Part shown: in pieces, positions 44,181 to 53,128 of the stretch | Layout: every line of letters starts with the position of its first letter | Position numbering within the stretch: position 1 is the first letter of the stretch | Assembly (NCBI GenBank): GCA_947630245.1 | Contig: CANRGR010000002.1 | Location: 1 to 61,217 of the forward strand | From: an uncultured Clostridia bacterium | GTDB taxonomy: Bacteria > Bacillota > Clostridia > Christensenellales > Borkfalkiaceae | Length of the DNA: 61,217 bases | Reading direction: 5' to 3' | The notes under the pieces: generated by a model | Database searches by the model: none | Told to the model about the DNA's origin: nothing | What the model saw: the letters and a program-made list of their open reading frames with translations, nothing else | Position numbers and translations under genes: made by a program

Positions 44181-44891
44181 TTATTCGTTACAGATCAAGG
44201 TTCCGATCCGCTCGCCGCATACGGCGCGCAGGACGGAGTCGGGCTCGTTGAGCGCAAATGCAAGCACGGGAATATGATTCTCCATGCACATGGTGGCGGC
44301 GGTGACGTCCATCGCTTTGAGCCCCTTGCCCACGATTTCGCCGAACGTGAGCTTGTCGAACTTCTTGGCACCGGGGTTGAGATTGGGGTCGCTGTCATAG
44401 ATCCCGTCCACGTTTTTCGCCATGAGAAGGACGTCCGCCCCGATCTCGCAGGCGCGCTGGGCGGCGGCGGTATCCGTCGAGCAATAGGGATTCCCCGTTC
44501 CGCACGCCATGATGACGATCCTCCCCTTTTCAAAATGATGAAGCGCCTTTCTGAGGACGTAGGGTTCGGCGACGGAGACCATATTGAGCGCGGTCTGCAC
44601 GCGGGTGGGGATGCCCTTCTGTTCGATGGCGTCCATCATCGCGAGCGAATTCATGACCGTCGCAAGCATGCCCATGTGATCGGCGGTAGTGCGGTCCATC
44701 TTGGTGCCCTGCCTTCCCCGCCAGAAGTTCCCGCCCCCGATGACGAGCGCGATCTCCACGCCCATGTCGTGCACTTTCACGAGCTGATCGACGACCATCG
44801 AGACGACTTCCTCGTTGAGCCCGAATTTCTGCTTCCCGGCGAGCGCCTCGCCCGAAAGTTTGAGCAGGATGCGCTTATATTTCGGCTGCAT
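44181..44891 (-). CDS. pyrH: UMP kinase
   Basis: PyrH phosphorylates UMP to UDP. The 236-residue protein shows ILLKLSGEAL (near residue 7), GGGNFWRGR (near 50), the DRTTADHMGMLATVMNSLAM block and the C-terminal nucleotide-binding part TAAQRACEIGADVLLMAKNVDGIYDSDP. It is the first gene of the operon running to rseP, with a promoter 27 bp upstream. Confidence 0.97.
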   Translation of the reverse strand: MQPKYKRILLKLSGEALAGKQKFGLNEEVVSMVVDQLVKVHDMGVEIALVIGGGNFWRGRQGTKMDRTTADHMGMLATVMNSLAMMDAIEQKGIPTRVQTALNMVSVAEPYVLRKALHHFEKGRIVIMACGTGNPYCSTDTAAAQRACEIGADVLLMAKNVDGIYDSDPNLNPGAKKFDKLTFGEIVGKGLKAMDVTAATMCMENHIPVLAFALNEPDSVLRAVCGERIGTLICNE

Positions 44892-44917
44892 AGCGTACTC
44901 CTTATCTTGTTTTCAAC

Positions 44918-44946
44918 AGTATACCATACCCGCGCGGAAAAATCAA
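44918..44946 (-). promoter_or_regulatory. Promoter of the pyrH-frr-uppS-cdsA-dxr-rseP operon
   Basis: Minus-strand TTGATT (44946-44941) and TATACT (44923-44918), spacer 17 bp. Confidence 0.82.
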
Positions 44947-44997
44947 GGACTTCCCGAAAAATATTGTATGCAAAACCGCGCCCTCCCGCGCCGCGGC

Positions 44998-45032
44998 AAA
45001 AAAACCGCCCTCCCCGCCGTGCGGAAGAGGGC
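44998..45032 (-). terminator. Terminator after khpA
   Basis: Minus-strand GCCCTC...GAGGGC hairpin (with further G/C pairing inside) followed by a run of seven T. It closes the block running from the ylxM promoter at 47.4 kb to khpA. Confidence 0.8.
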
Positions 45033-45050
45033 AGACCGCGTTGCGGGCGC

Positions 45051-45290
45051 TTACGCCTCCCGCTCCTTGATCTCGATGTTGTACCGTTTGCTGTCTTTGG
45101 GCGTCTTACAGCGCACGATGGTTCTGAGCGCCTTTGCAATCTTGCCCTGTTTTCCGATGACCTTTCCCATATCGGAATCGGAGAGAAGGACGGTGACGTT
45201 GATCGCGTCCTCGGTCTCCGCGACTTCATAGCCGATATGCTCCTTGTCCTCGGCGAATTGTTCCACAATATACTTGATCAGATCCAACAT
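45051..45290 (-). CDS. khpA: KH-domain RNA-binding protein KhpA
   Basis: A 79-residue single-KH protein with the GKQGK nucleic-acid loop in DSDMGKVIGKQGKIAKALRTIV (near 40-60). In other Firmicutes KhpA pairs with KhpB (Jag/EloR) and affects cell elongation and RNA binding. It follows rpsP, as in most relatives, but rimM, trmD and rplS, which usually come next, are absent here. Confidence 0.93.
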   Translation of the reverse strand: MLDLIKYIVEQFAEDKEHIGYEVAETEDAINVTVLLSDSDMGKVIGKQGKIAKALRTIVRCKTPKDSKRYNIEIKEREA

Positions 45291-45359
45291 GACTCTCCTC
45301 CCCGAATCAATCCCGTTGCGCGCGCCCTCCCGGGGGAGCGGCTTGCGCGGCGCGCGGAA

Positions 45360-45653
45360 TTACTTCTTTGCTTTCTTTCCTTTGGTCTTGGCGGGCGAGA
45401 GCTTGTCGGACTTCTCCATCGCTCCGCTCCGCACGAGAAGGGATTTGACGGTCTCGGTGGGCTGGACGCCCTTTGCGAGCCAATCCTTCGCCTTTTCGAC
45501 GTCCACCGTCAGCGTGACGGGCGTGGACTTGGGGTCGTAATAGCCGACCTTGTCGATGTACTCGCCGGTCGCCGCTTTTCTCGCGTCCACGACGACGATG
45601 CGGTAGACGGGGGACTTTTTGTCGCCCATTCTCACCAATCTCATTTTTACCAT
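45360..45653 (-). CDS. rpsP: 30S ribosomal protein S16
   Basis: The 97-residue protein begins MVKMRLVRMGDKKSPVYRIVVVDARK and continues with EYIDKVGYYDPKSTP, typical of S16. A Lys/Pro-rich tail of about 15 residues (SPAKTKGKKAKK) is slightly longer than average. The ATG at 45653 has GGAGGTAACG upstream. It lies between ffh and khpA. Confidence 0.97.
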   Translation of the reverse strand: MVKMRLVRMGDKKSPVYRIVVVDARKAATGEYIDKVGYYDPKSTPVTLTVDVEKAKDWLAKGVQPTETVKSLLVRSGAMEKSDKLSPAKTKGKKAKK

Positions 45654-45710
45654 AGTATCGTTACCTCCAAATATTTTCCGTTTTTTCGTATTCGCGCCGC
45701 GGCGCGACGC

Positions 45711-47030
45711 TCAGAACGGCAGACGCATTCTGCCCCGTCCGCCTTTGAGCCGCTTCATCAGCTCCTTCGTCTGTTCGAACTGTTTGAGGAGCTGGTTGAC
45801 GTCCTGCACGCTCGTCCCCGAGCCGAGGGCGATTCTCCGTTTGCGGGAAGAGTTGATGATCTGCGGATTGTCCCGCTCCCGCCTCGTCATCGAGAGAATG
45901 ATCGCGCGGACGCGCTCGATCTTCTTTTCGTCGATCTCCCCTTCCCTGATCTTCATCTTGTTCGCGCCGGGGAGCATGTTCATGAGCGCATTTGCGCCGC
46001 CCATCTTTTTCAGCGTCTCGAACTGGTCGAGATAGTCGTTGAGCGTGAAGGAATTTTCGCGCATCTTGCGTTCGAGATCCTTCGCCTGCTGCTCGGAGAC
46101 CGCCTCCTGCGCCCGCTCGATCAAGGAGAGCACGTCCCCCATGCCGAGAATGCGGGAAGCCATGCGGTCGGGATAGAAGGGTTCGAGATCGGTGATCTTC
46201 TCGCCCACGCCGATGAACTTGATGGGCTTGCCCGTCACCGCCTTGATGCTCAGGCACGCGCCGCCGCGGGTGTCGCCGTCGAGCTTGGTGAGAATGACGC
46301 CCGTGATCCCGATGCGGGAATTGAACGTCTCCGCCACGTTGACCGCGTCCTGCCCCGTCATGGCGTCCACGGTGAGGAGGATTTCGTTCACCTCGACCGT
46401 CCGCTTGATTTCGGCGAGCTCCTCCATGAGCTTTTCGTCGATATGGAGCCGTCCCGCCGTGTCGATCACGACGACGTCGAACCCCATCTTTTTCGCGTAT
46501 TCCACCGCCTCTTTCGCGGTTTTGGGGGGATTCTGCGTCCCCCGTTCAAAGACTTCCGCCTCCGCCTTCGAACCGACGACGCGGAGCTGGTCGATCGCCG
46601 CGGGACGGTAGATGTCGCACGCGACGAGGAGCGGACGCTTCCCCTGCTTTTTGAGCTGGACGGCGAGTTTTGCGCACATCGTCGTCTTTCCGGCGCCTTG
46701 AAGCCCGCACATCATGATGACGGTGGGCGGCTTCGGCGAAATTTCGAGCTTGGCGTTTCCCGGACCCATGAGCGCGATGAGCTCGTCGTTGACGATCTTG
46801 ATCACCTGCTGCGCGGGGTTGAGGGAGGCGAGCACCTCCTGCCCCACCGCCTTTTCGGAGACGGTGGCGATGAACTCCTTCGCGACGCGGATGTTGACGT
46901 CCGCTTCGAGGAGCGCAATCCGCACCTCGCGCATCGCCGAGCGGATTTCGAGCTCGGTGAGCTTGCCGCGCTTGGTGAGCTTACTGAAAATATGGTTGAG
47001 CCGCTCGGAGAGCGAACCGAAAAGTGCCAT
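45711..47030 (-). CDS. ffh: Signal recognition particle protein Ffh
   Basis: The SRP54 GTPase that binds signal peptides and 4.5S RNA. The 439-residue protein has the N domain, P-loop GLQGAGKTTMCAKLA (near 107), DTAGR (near 190), TKLDGDTRGGACLSI, and a C-terminal M domain with ALGSGTSVQDVNQLLKQFEQTKELMKRL. The M domain ends a little early (GGRGRMRLPF), with few of the usual methionines. The gene directly follows ylxM (stop and start adjacent) and precedes rpsP, the standard order. Confidence 0.97.
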   Translation of the reverse strand: MALFGSLSERLNHIFSKLTKRGKLTELEIRSAMREVRIALLEADVNIRVAKEFIATVSEKAVGQEVLASLNPAQQVIKIVNDELIALMGPGNAKLEISPKPPTVIMMCGLQGAGKTTMCAKLAVQLKKQGKRPLLVACDIYRPAAIDQLRVVGSKAEAEVFERGTQNPPKTAKEAVEYAKKMGFDVVVIDTAGRLHIDEKLMEELAEIKRTVEVNEILLTVDAMTGQDAVNVAETFNSRIGITGVILTKLDGDTRGGACLSIKAVTGKPIKFIGVGEKITDLEPFYPDRMASRILGMGDVLSLIERAQEAVSEQQAKDLERKMRENSFTLNDYLDQFETLKKMGGANALMNMLPGANKMKIREGEIDEKKIERVRAIILSMTRRERDNPQIINSSRKRRIALGSGTSVQDVNQLLKQFEQTKELMKRLKGGRGRMRLPF

Positions 47031-47378
47031 CTATTTCTCCTCGTTTTCGGGCGCCGCGATCATGCCGATGATCTCGTCCATCTCCCGCGTAAATTCGGGA
47101 TGGAGCTGTTTGAATTTATCGAGCGCGCTGACGACTTCCGCCATCATGATTCCCGCCTCGGGCGCCGCTCTGCCGCGCAGTTTTTCCTCATAGGAATCGA
47201 GCAATCCGCGGCTTGCGCGGAGCGTGTCGGACACGCTCTGGCGGCTGATTCCCTTTTGCTCGGCGATCTCCGAAAGGGAGAGATCGAGCATGTAATACAT
47301 TTCGCAGATCTCGCGGCGGTTGTCCGTGAGGAGCGCGCCGTAGTCGTCCAGAAGTTGTAGATATTTCAGATCCTTCAC
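47031..47378 (-). CDS. ylxM: YlxM-family DNA-binding protein (UPF0122)
   Basis: A 115-residue protein with a sigma-factor-like helix-turn-helix: YLQLLDDYGALLTDNRREICEMYYMLDLSLSEIAEQKGISRQSVSDTLRASRGLLDSYEEKL (residues 5-70). YlxM is encoded with ffh in nearly all Firmicutes and associates with SRP; a DNA- or RNA-binding role is assumed. Two identical palindromes flank the -10 box of its own promoter, which makes autoregulation an attractive hypothesis. No Shine-Dalgarno consensus is obvious at the ATG. Confidence 0.92.
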   Translation of the reverse strand: MKDLKYLQLLDDYGALLTDNRREICEMYYMLDLSLSEIAEQKGISRQSVSDTLRASRGLLDSYEEKLRGRAAPEAGIMMAEVVSALDKFKQLHPEFTREMDEIIGMIAAPENEEK

Positions 47379-47394
47379 GTCCGGTCTCCGCGCC

Positions 47395-47416
47395 TGTCAA
47401 GTAATTTTCCTTGACA
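47395..47416 (-). promoter_or_regulatory. 22-bp palindrome, downstream copy (candidate operator)
   Basis: TGTCAAG-N8-CTTGACA, identical to the copy at 47449-47470, located 10 bp downstream of the -10 box (minus strand) of the ylxM promoter, in the predicted 5' leader. Confidence 0.7.
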
Positions 47417-47425
47417 CCTTTGCCT

Positions 47426-47470
47426 ATTTTAACAGAAAAAAAGAAGCCTGTCAAGTAATTTTCCTTGACA
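47426..47470 (-). promoter_or_regulatory. ylxM-ffh promoter with upstream palindrome copy
   Basis: Minus-strand TTGACA (47454-47449) and TAAAAT (47431-47426), spacer 17 bp. The -35 box is itself one arm of the second 22-bp palindrome (47449-47470), so any protein bound there would compete with RNA polymerase. Confidence 0.8.
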
Positions 47471-47483
47471 GACGAAATTTTTT

Positions 47484-47930
47484 TCAAAGATAGACGAGCA
47501 CGACGGAGAGGATATGCAGTACGGCGAACACGCCTGTCGGCACGAGCGCAAACCAATTCTCCCGGAAGATCTCATAGAGAATGAGCGACACGCAGGGACA
47601 GGCGGTGAGGAAGAGGAGCACCGCGAGATTGCGGTAGGCGCAGAACCAGAAGATCCACGCGATATAATAGAGCATGAGGAAGATACCCGCGAACGTGACG
47701 AGCGGGGAGGAGAAGGAGAACTTCTTGCCCTCCCTCTTCACGAGAAAGAGAAGGCACGCGACGCCGACCGCCTGAAAGACGATCGCGGCGATGTCAATCG
47801 GCTTGTTTCCGCCCAATCCCGTGAACTTGGGCACGCTCCAATAGACGATATTGGGAAGCATGAGAATCCCGAACAGGGCGAGCCCCCAAAGGTCGATCCC
47901 GATCCGATATTTTTGTAAAAACCGTTTCAT
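47484..47930 (-). CDS. Small hypothetical membrane protein
   Basis: A 148-residue protein with about five predicted membrane segments (LWGLALFGILMLPNIVYW; DIAAIVFQAVGVACLLFLV; FAGIFLMLYYIAWIFWF; LAVLLFLTACPCVSLILY; ALVPTGVFAVLHILSVVLVYL). No family is recognised. It is encoded between ftsY and the ylxM promoter on the same strand, with GGTGAAGGA directly before its ATG. It is inserted into an otherwise conserved smc-ftsY-ylxM-ffh order. Confidence 0.7.
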   Translation of the reverse strand: MKRFLQKYRIGIDLWGLALFGILMLPNIVYWSVPKFTGLGGNKPIDIAAIVFQAVGVACLLFLVKREGKKFSFSSPLVTFAGIFLMLYYIAWIFWFCAYRNLAVLLFLTACPCVSLILYEIFRENWFALVPTGVFAVLHILSVVLVYL

Positions 47931-47960
47931 TCCTTCACCTGCTTTCGTTTTCTTCGCGGA

Positions 47961-48857
47961 TCAGAAGAATCCTTCCACAAACTGCTCGGCGTCGAACAGT
48001 TCCACGTCGTCGATCTTCTCCCCCACGCCCGCGAACACGACGGGGATGTTCAGTTCGCCGCAGAGGGAAAAGACGAACCCGCCCTTTGCCGTGCCGTCGA
48101 GCTTGGTGAGGACGATGCCGTCGAGATCGACCGCCTCGTCGAATACCCGCGCCTGATTGACGGCGTTCTGTCCCGTCGTTGCGTCGAGCACGAGAAATTT
48201 ATAGAATTTCGCCCCGGGATATTCGCGCGTGACGACCCTGTCCATCTTGGAGAGCTCTTTCATGAGATTCTCCTTGACGTGAAGCCGTCCCGCGGTGTCG
48301 ATGAGAAGGACGTCCGTCCCCCGCGCCTTCGCGGAGGAGACGGCGTCGAACACGACCGCGGAGGGATCGCTCCCCTCCTCGTGTTTGACGATGCGCACCT
48401 TCGCCCGTTCCGCCCAGACGTTCAGCTGGTCGATCGCCGCCGCGCGGAAGGTGTCCGCCGCCGCGACCGTCACGCTCTTCTTCTGCGAGACGAACCAATT
48501 CGCGACCTTGCCGATCGTCGTCGTCTTTCCCACGCCGTTCACCCCCACGAACATGATCACGCAGGGGTATTCGAGCTTCGGCACGGGCGCCTCGTTCAGA
48601 ATATCTTCGAGGATGTCCTTCAACAGGTCGGTGACGAACTCCTCGTCCTTGACCTTGTTTCCGATCGCCTCCTCTTTGACCTGTTCCACGACGTCCTCGG
48701 CGGTTGCGACGCCGACGTCCGAGGAGATGAGGATCTCTTCGAGCTCGTCGTAAAAGGCGTCGCCGAGCTTGTTTTTGAGGAAGAGCTGTCTCAGCTTGGT
48801 AGAGACGCCCTCCTTCGTCTTTTTCAGTGCGTTTTTGATCTTTCCGAATAAACTCAT
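47961..48857 (-). CDS. ftsY: Signal recognition particle receptor FtsY
   Basis: The SRP receptor GTPase. The 298-residue protein lacks a long acidic A domain, as is common in Firmicutes, and has GVNGVGKTTTIGKVA (near 105), DTFRAAAIDQLNVWAERA, DTAGRLH and TKLDGTAKGGFVFSL. It is encoded 15 bp after smc. Confidence 0.97.
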   Translation of the reverse strand: MSLFGKIKNALKKTKEGVSTKLRQLFLKNKLGDAFYDELEEILISSDVGVATAEDVVEQVKEEAIGNKVKDEEFVTDLLKDILEDILNEAPVPKLEYPCVIMFVGVNGVGKTTTIGKVANWFVSQKKSVTVAAADTFRAAAIDQLNVWAERAKVRIVKHEEGSDPSAVVFDAVSSAKARGTDVLLIDTAGRLHVKENLMKELSKMDRVVTREYPGAKFYKFLVLDATTGQNAVNQARVFDEAVDLDGIVLTKLDGTAKGGFVFSLCGELNIPVVFAGVGEKIDDVELFDAEQFVEGFF

Positions 48858-48872
48858 TCCGCGCTCCCTCCG

Positions 48873-51800
48873 TTATGCGATGACCGTGTCGCCGCCGAGC
48901 CGCTCCTCCACTTCGGAGAGCTTCACCGAGACGATCTTGCTCACGCCCTTTTCCTCCATTGTCACGCCGAACAGCGTATCCGCGCGGTTCATCGTCGGCT
49001 TTCGGTGCGTGATGACGATGAACTGCGTCTCGTCTGAAAACTTTTTCAGATAGCGCGCAAAGCGGTCTACGTTCGCTTCGTCGAGCGCCGCCTCGATCTC
49101 GTCGAGAATGCAGAACGGCATGGGACGGGATTTCAGGATCGCGAACAGAATCGCGATTGCCGTGAACGCGCGCTCGCCGCCCGAGAGGAGGGAGATCTTC
49201 GTGAGTTTTTTGCCCGGCGGGCAGGCGATGATCTCCACGCCCGCGTTGAGAGGGTCGTCGCAGTCGGTGTAGTCGAGCTGCATCTCCGCCTTGCCGCCGC
49301 CGAAGAGCTCCTTGAAGATCTGCGTGAAGTTCTTGTTGATGTCGTTGAATCCCTCGTCGAACTGCTTCTGCATCGCGTCTCTCAGATCGTTGAGGACGGA
49401 GGTAAGATCGGCAATGCCCTTGTCGAGATCCTCCTTCTGGGTCTGCATCTCGGTGTAGCGCGCAAGGAGATTGTCGTAGTCCTCCTCGGCGTTCTGGTTG
49501 ACGGGTCCGAGCGCCGCGATCCTGTGCCGCAGCGAATTGATGTTCGCCGCCGCCTGCGAGAGATCGTAGCCGGGATCGCGCAACTCCCGCGCAGTCTCGG
49601 GCGTGAGCCCGTACGCCTCGTCGAGGCGCTGTTTCATATTTTCGAGGCTGACTTCCGCCTTCGAGATTTCGAGCTCGCTCTCGTGCTTTCTGTCCCCCGC
49701 ATTCTGACCGCGGGCGAGCAAGCTCCGCTTCTCGGCGTCGAGATCGGTCTGTTTCCGGGCGGTCTCACGCTTCTCCTCCTCGACGCGCGCAATCCCCGCG
49801 CGGATAGACGCTACCGCCTGCTGTTCCTCCGCGGTGAGCGCCGCCTTTTCTTCGTCCCGTTTGAGCTGGCGGATCAACGTCTCCGTCCGCGTGATCTCCG
49901 CGCGCGTCTCCTCGACCTTCCTCAAAAGCTGTTCCTTTTCGATGAAGAGCCGCCCCGCGTTCTCCTCCTCCGCGGCACAGACGGACGCGATCGTCGCGCC
50001 CTCGACTTGCAATGCCTGCAATCTGCCGCGCAGTTCGTCCCGCTCCGCCTGCAACTTTCCCGACTCTGCCTGTTGCGCCGCCGCCTCTTCCGCCGCCTTC
50101 GAGCGGATCTTGTTGAGGATCCCCTCGCTCTCCGCCGAGGAGAGCACTTCGCTTTCGAGATCCCCCACCCGCTTTTCGAGCTTTTCGAGCAGTCCGCGGT
50201 ATTCGATGAGATCGTGCTCCGCGTCCGCGATCAAATCGGACAGGGCGATCTCCCGTTGGGCGAGCGCGGCAAAGGACGCCGTCTCCTCCTGCACTCTGAC
50301 GCGGAAGCGGTCGATCTCCTCCTGCGTCTCCTCGCGCGCGCGTTCGCTCTCCTCGATGGCGGCTTTGAGTTTCTTCGCGAGCGCCTCCTTGCGCGCGATT
50401 CCCTCTTCGCATTCCTGAATGTGCCGCTCGCCCGCGAGCAGGTTGCCGCTCTCGCGCTTCCGGCTCCCGCCCGTCATGGCGCCGCTCGTCGCGATGATGT
50501 CGCCGTCGAGCGTGACGATCCGGAAGGAGCGCGGGAATTTTCTCGCGATTGCCGTGGCGTTCGCGATCGTGTCGCACACCAGCGTGTTGCCGAGCAGATT
50601 CTTGATGACGTTGTCGTAATAGGAGTCGTAACGGACGAGATCGTCCGCAAGCCCGAGCGCGCCGCGCTCATGGATCGCCCGCCCGATCTCCCCGCTGTTG
50701 TAATGCGGGCGCATCGCCTCGACGGGCAGGAAGGTCACGATCCCGCCCCCCGTCTTTTTGAGATATTCGATGAGATAGCGGGCGTCCTCCGCCGTCGCCG
50801 TGACGAGATTCTGCATCGCCCCGCCGAACGCCGTCTCGATCGCCACTTCGTACTTCTGTTCCGTGCGCACGATGTCCGCGATCGCGCCCTTGATGCGCTT
50901 GCCGAGCGCCTCGTCCTTCTTCGCGGAGAGTTGCAGATTGCGCACCGAGTCGCGGTAGCCGTCGAACCTGTTTTTCAGGTTGCGGTAGAGTTCGAGATTG
51001 TTGTTGAGATTGGCGATCGACGTGTTGCAGTCGATGAGCTCCTGCGAAAGTTTCTGCCCCGCAAGGGCGAGTTCGCGCAGACTCTCCGAGAGTTCCTCCT
51101 CCCGCTTCCCCTTTCCGTCGAGAAATTCTTCGCACGCCGCCTTTTCCGCACGGCAGCGTCCGAGCTGGGAGACATACTCCGCCTTCTTCGCCTCGCTTTT
51201 TCCGATCGCCGCACGGACTTCGTCCATCCGCTCGCTCGCCGCCGTCTTTTGCGCGGACAGGCTTCCGACGTTTGCCCGCACGTCCGCAAGATTCTCGACC
51301 GAGCTGAGTTCGCTGGCGCGTTTTTCGTCGGACAGCTTCGCAAAGACGACGAGACGCGCGTCCGCCTCCTGCAATTTCTTCGTGACGGACGCGATCTCCT
51401 TCCCGTTCTCCGCGGCGCGCCGTTCCGCGTCCTTCTTCTTCTCCGCGCTCTGCGCGGTGAGCGCGTCGATCTCCTTCGTGCGGCGGAGGGCGTATTCCGC
51501 GTCCTCCGTGGCGGCGGAGAGCTGGCGCTTATAGGAGGCAATCCGCTCGCCGATGAGCCGCGCCTCCCCGCTCTTGTGCTCGATTCCGACTTCGAACGCG
51601 CGCAGTTTTTCGTTCAGATCGCGCAGTTCCCCGTCGTATTTCTCGGAGAGCGAACGGGTCTTGTCCGCCTCGCCGTCCACGACGGCAATCCGCGCCTCGA
51701 CTTCCCCGAGTTCGCGCTCCGCCGCCGCAATCCGTTCTCTGTGCTTCTCCGTCTCTCTGCCGAAATTTTCCTCCCGCACGAGATAGGCGTTCACTTCCTC

Positions 51801-52472
51801 GTATTTGAGCTGCGCGCCGTATTCGCGGTATTTCTTCGCCGTCTCCGCCTGCTTTTCGAGGGGTTTGAGCTGCTTCTCCGCCTCGTCCATGCGCTGGACA
51901 AAGACGGTGAGATTGTCCTTTGCGTTTTCGAGCTTGCGCTCGATCTCCCCCTTCTGCGTCTTGAATTTCATGACGCCCGTCGCCTCTTCGAAGATGGCGC
52001 GGCGGTCCTCTGGCTTCGCGTTCATGATCTGTTCGACCTTGCCCTGCCCGATGATGGAGTATCCCTCCTTGCCGATGCCCACGCCGTGCAGAAGCGCGAC
52101 GATGTCTTTGAGGCGGCAGGGCTGTTTATTGAGCAGATATTCGCTCTCTCCCGAGCGGTAGAGGCGGCGGGTCATCGCGACCTCGTCGTATTCGATGTCG
52201 AACATGCGGTTCGTATTGTCGAAGATTAAGGTCACTTCGCAATACGAAAGGGCGCGGCGCTCCTGCGTGCCGCTGAAAATGACGTCCTGCATGTTGGAGC
52301 CGCGCAGCGTCTTTGCCGACTGCTCGCCGAGCACCCAGCGCACCGCGTCCGCAACGTTGCTCTTTCCGCAGCCGTTGGGACCCACAATGCAGGTCACGCC
52401 GTCCTCGAACCGGATCGACGTCTTGTCCGCAAAGGATTTGAACCCCGCGAGTTGTATCTCCTTAAAATTCAA
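48873..52472 (-). CDS. smc: Chromosome segregation protein SMC
   Basis: The bacterial condensin ATPase. The 1199-residue protein has an N-terminal Walker A GPNGCGKSNVADAVRWVLGEQSAKTLRG (near 30), long coiled coils on either side of a hinge (about 515-670, with GAMQNLVTATAEDARYLIEYLK) and the C-terminal LSGGERAFTAIAILFAILKSRPMPFCILDEIEAALDEANV. The start is inferred as TTG at 52472, because the protein should begin with the NFKEIQLAGFKSFADKT block; GGAGAGG lies 8 bp upstream. This TTG overlaps the rnc stop (TTGA), so the two are translationally coupled. Confidence 0.95.
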   Translation of the reverse strand: MNFKEIQLAGFKSFADKTSIRFEDGVTCIVGPNGCGKSNVADAVRWVLGEQSAKTLRGSNMQDVIFSGTQERRALSYCEVTLIFDNTNRMFDIEYDEVAMTRRLYRSGESEYLLNKQPCRLKDIVALLHGVGIGKEGYSIIGQGKVEQIMNAKPEDRRAIFEEATGVMKFKTQKGEIERKLENAKDNLTVFVQRMDEAEKQLKPLEKQAETAKKYREYGAQLKYEEVNAYLVREENFGRETEKHRERIAAAERELGEVEARIAVVDGEADKTRSLSEKYDGELRDLNEKLRAFEVGIEHKSGEARLIGERIASYKRQLSAATEDAEYALRRTKEIDALTAQSAEKKKDAERRAAENGKEIASVTKKLQEADARLVVFAKLSDEKRASELSSVENLADVRANVGSLSAQKTAASERMDEVRAAIGKSEAKKAEYVSQLGRCRAEKAACEEFLDGKGKREEELSESLRELALAGQKLSQELIDCNTSIANLNNNLELYRNLKNRFDGYRDSVRNLQLSAKKDEALGKRIKGAIADIVRTEQKYEVAIETAFGGAMQNLVTATAEDARYLIEYLKKTGGGIVTFLPVEAMRPHYNSGEIGRAIHERGALGLADDLVRYDSYYDNVIKNLLGNTLVCDTIANATAIARKFPRSFRIVTLDGDIIATSGAMTGGSRKRESGNLLAGERHIQECEEGIARKEALAKKLKAAIEESERAREETQEEIDRFRVRVQEETASFAALAQREIALSDLIADAEHDLIEYRGLLEKLEKRVGDLESEVLSSAESEGILNKIRSKAAEEAAAQQAESGKLQAERDELRGRLQALQVEGATIASVCAAEEENAGRLFIEKEQLLRKVEETRAEITRTETLIRQLKRDEEKAALTAEEQQAVASIRAGIARVEEEKRETARKQTDLDAEKRSLLARGQNAGDRKHESELEISKAEVSLENMKQRLDEAYGLTPETARELRDPGYDLSQAAANINSLRHRIAALGPVNQNAEEDYDNLLARYTEMQTQKEDLDKGIADLTSVLNDLRDAMQKQFDEGFNDINKNFTQIFKELFGGGKAEMQLDYTDCDDPLNAGVEIIACPPGKKLTKISLLSGGERAFTAIAILFAILKSRPMPFCILDEIEAALDEANVDRFARYLKKFSDETQFIVITHRKPTMNRADTLFGVTMEEKGVSKIVSVKLSEVEERLGGDTVIA

Positions 52473-53128
52473 TGCCGTTCCCTCTCCGTCAGATTTCGAT
52501 AGAGCTGCCGCGCCGCCTGCGTCTCCGCCGCCTTCTTGCTCTCTCCGTCGCCCCGCGCGCTCTTGCCGAGCGCGGAGACCGTGCAGACGTATCCGCTTCC
52601 CGCCGCACGCGTCTCGTAGACGGGCGTGCGCTTGGCGCGTTCCTGTACATATTCCTGCAACAGCGTCTTGAAGTTTTCGAGCTCTGTCAAGGCGAGATAT
52701 CTCCACAGGAACTTTTTCGCCTCCTCCATGCCGCCGTCGAGATACACGCCGCCAAGCACCGCCTCGAAGAGATTGGACGCCGTCTTTCCGCCGACGTTGT
52801 TCTCTCCCCCCGAATGGCGCAGATAGCGCATGAGCCCCGCGCGGTCGCACGCCGCTTCGAGCGCGGATTGGGAGACGTACCGCTGGCGCAGGACGGTGAG
52901 CTCTCCCTCCGCCGCCCCGTTGTGCAGATAGAGCTGTTCGGTGACGCAGAGTTCGAGCACCGCGTCGCCGAGAAATTCGAGCCGCTCGTTGTCCCCGCCG
53001 CCGTTTGCATTGCTGTATGATTTATGTGTGAGACACATTGCGAGCAGATTGCGGTCGCGGAAGGAATAGCCGATCGCCTCCTCCGCGCCCCTCAGATCCG
53101 CCGCCGTGAAATCTTCTCCGTTATTCAT
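52469..53128 (-). CDS. rnc: Ribonuclease III
   Basis: The double-strand-specific RNase of rRNA processing. The 219-residue protein has the RNase III signature NERLEFLGDAVLELCVTEQLY (near 42-62), the second catalytic region ASNLFEAVLGGVYLDGG (near 113) and a C-terminal dsRNA-binding domain. It overlaps plsX by 8 bp upstream and the smc start downstream. The acpP gene that usually sits between plsX and rnc is absent. Confidence 0.96.
   Translation of the reverse strand: MNNGEDFTAADLRGAEEAIGYSFRDRNLLAMCLTHKSYSNANGGGDNERLEFLGDAVLELCVTEQLYLHNGAAEGELTVLRQRYVSQSALEAACDRAGLMRYLRHSGGENNVGGKTASNLFEAVLGGVYLDGGMEEAKKFLWRYLALTELENFKTLLQEYVQERAKRTPVYETRAAGSGYVCTVSALGKSARGDGESKKAAETQAARQLYRNLTERERH

Noticed and set aside
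49524-52229. A 901-codon plus-strand frame and similar very long frames opposite ffh, topA, mnmG and the smc gene
   Set aside because: They are antisense shadows of high-GC genes with strong family motifs on the minus strand; they have no start signals and no recognisable domains.
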